Below, piece by piece: positions 63,171 to 64,000 of a DNA stretch of 64,000 bases. A program made the position numbers and the translations under genes. The DNA is taken from NCBI RefSeq assembly GCF_000317475.1, contig NC_019729.1, positions 4,106,501-4,170,500 of the forward strand, in the 5' to 3' direction. The stretch comes from Oscillatoria nigro-viridis PCC 7112 (lineage in GTDB: Bacteria; Cyanobacteriota; Cyanobacteriia; Cyanobacteriales; Microcoleaceae). The notes under the pieces were generated by a model. The model saw only the letters and a program-made list of their open reading frames with translations. It made no database searches and was not told the origin of the DNA. Positions within the stretch are counted from its first letter, which is position 1, and every line of letters begins with the position of its first letter.

Positions 63171-64000
63171 TTATCGGCCTTTGGTTAAATTTTTTAATTC
63201 CCGCCAGATTGGAGGAATTTGGCCGGAGTGTGTGCGGGGCTGGGTGAGGATTCCTTGAGTGGGACTGAACAGCAATGATAGCACAAATAATCCCGATGCA
63301 ACTAAAACTATTGCGGGGCCGGATGGTAAGTTATAAAAGTAGCTGAGATACATTCCGCTAATGCTGGAAATAACTCCGATTATTGCACCTAAAATCATTA
63401 CTTGGTGCAGGCGAGTGACTAGGAGATAGGCGGTACTTGCGGGTGTAATTAATAGGGACAAAACTAGCACTACGCCAACGGCTTTGAGGCTGGCAACTAT
63501 TGTGAGGGCGATGAGTACCATCAGTCCGAAGTTGAGCAGGTTTACTGGCAAACCTGTGGCTTGCGCTCCTAATGGATCGAATGTGTAAAATAGCAGTTCT
63601 TTGTAAAAGAATACTACAACTAATAAGACTGCGGCGACTATGACGGCTGTGTCGATCGCATCTTCGAGAGTAACGCCGAGGATATTGCCGAAAAGAAAGT
63701 GGTTGAGGTCTATTTTGTTGTCTTTTTGGACGATCGTAATTAGGGTGATGCCGAGGGCGAAGAATGCCGAAAATACGATGCCCATTGCCGCGTCTTCTTT
63801 GATTGTCGATCGAGCTTTGATCCAAGCTATGATGACTGTACTCAAAACTCCGGCAATGAAGGCGCCGACAAAGATATTTGCTCCCAGGATAAATGCGATC
63901 GCCAATCCGGGCAAAACCGAGTGGCTGATGGCGTCTCCGAGCAAGGCCAGCCGCTGTACCATTAGGTAGCTGCCGACGATCGCGCAGACGATGCCGACGA
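63171..64000 (-). CDS. Metal-ion ABC transporter permease (ZnuB/MntB type), partial
   Basis: The frame is open to the window edge, so the N-terminus is missing; at least 276 residues are present. It is an ABC-3 family permease with about seven hydrophobic helices and the conserved SYLMVQRLALLGDAISHSVLPG segment, plus SLLITPASTAYLL. Such proteins import zinc or manganese (iron in some) with an ATPase and a binding protein, probably encoded beyond the window. The ATG at 63962 is an internal Met, not the start. Confidence 0.92.
   Translation of the reverse strand, partial: VGIVCAIVGSYLMVQRLALLGDAISHSVLPGLAIAFILGANIFVGAFIAGVLSTVIIAWIKARSTIKEDAAMGIVFSAFFALGITLITIVQKDNKIDLNHFLFGNILGVTLEDAIDTAVIVAAVLLVVVFFYKELLFYTFDPLGAQATGLPVNLLNFGLMVLIALTIVASLKAVGVVLVLSLLITPASTAYLLVTRLHQVMILGAIIGVISSISGMYLSYFYNLPSGPAIVLVASGLFVLSLLFSPTQGILTQPRTHSGQIPPIWRELKNLTKGR

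Overview
The window is chromosomal DNA of a filamentous, probably non-heterocystous cyanobacterium of the Oscillatoriales (Microcoleus/Oscillatoria type). The call rests on many HIP1 octamers (GCGATCGC), heptameric short tandem repeats (AAAATCT, TTGACTG and TTCTTCC types), cyanobacterial gene families (long-form LrtA/HPF, XisH/XisI, DUF2811, class II aldolase of Calvin-cycle type) and many intergenic palindromes. The genus is an inference; no marker gene fixes it.

0-20 kb is mostly housekeeping. It holds DnaA-box-like sites, a DUF2811 protein, a solitary GroEL behind a perfect CIRCE operator, an ABC exporter, a RelE-type toxin-antitoxin pair, glycine oxidase ThiO, a [2Fe-2S] ferredoxin and citramalate synthase (with a palindromic repeat inside its reading frame). 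Then come a stomatin/NfeD pair, a PP2C phosphatase with a membrane anchor, Dxs behind a consensus promoter, an RTX-repeat protein, a retropepsin-like pair and a geranylgeranyl-reductase-like flavoprotein.

20.6-30.1 kb is a minus-strand surface-polysaccharide cluster: three family-2 glycosyltransferases, a Wzm permease, a Wzt ATPase fused to a sulfotransferase, and a sulfotransferase fused to a polysaccharide deacetylase. It suggests export of a sulfate-modified glycan, but several catalytic residues in the fused domains are missing. An IS200/IS605 element (30.4-32.4 kb) and a gene-poor stretch follow.

34-42 kb holds a beta-CASP metallo-hydrolase, a CapA-like protein, an epimerase, tRNA-Lys and fructose-bisphosphate aldolase. 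42-49 kb is an accessory, defence-like island: a MITE-like element, an HsdR-N-like nuclease, a DUF433/DUF5615 toxin-antitoxin pair whose toxin is broken by a small mobile repeat, a STAND NTPase divergent from a glycine-zipper protein and two small proteins, XisH/XisI, an unknown two-gene cassette and an Uma2 remnant.

49-64 kb returns to core genes: hydrolase, Nudix, TonB-like protein, methyltransferase, a nucleotidyltransferase/phosphomannomutase-like fusion, SSB, LipB, LrtA/HPF, PrxQ and a metal ABC permease cut by the window end. Set among them is an orphan three-repeat CRISPR array. Just upstream of it, a glycine-zipper gene has its start codon inside a CRISPR-repeat-like sequence. That locus and the STAND module are the best candidates for something undescribed.
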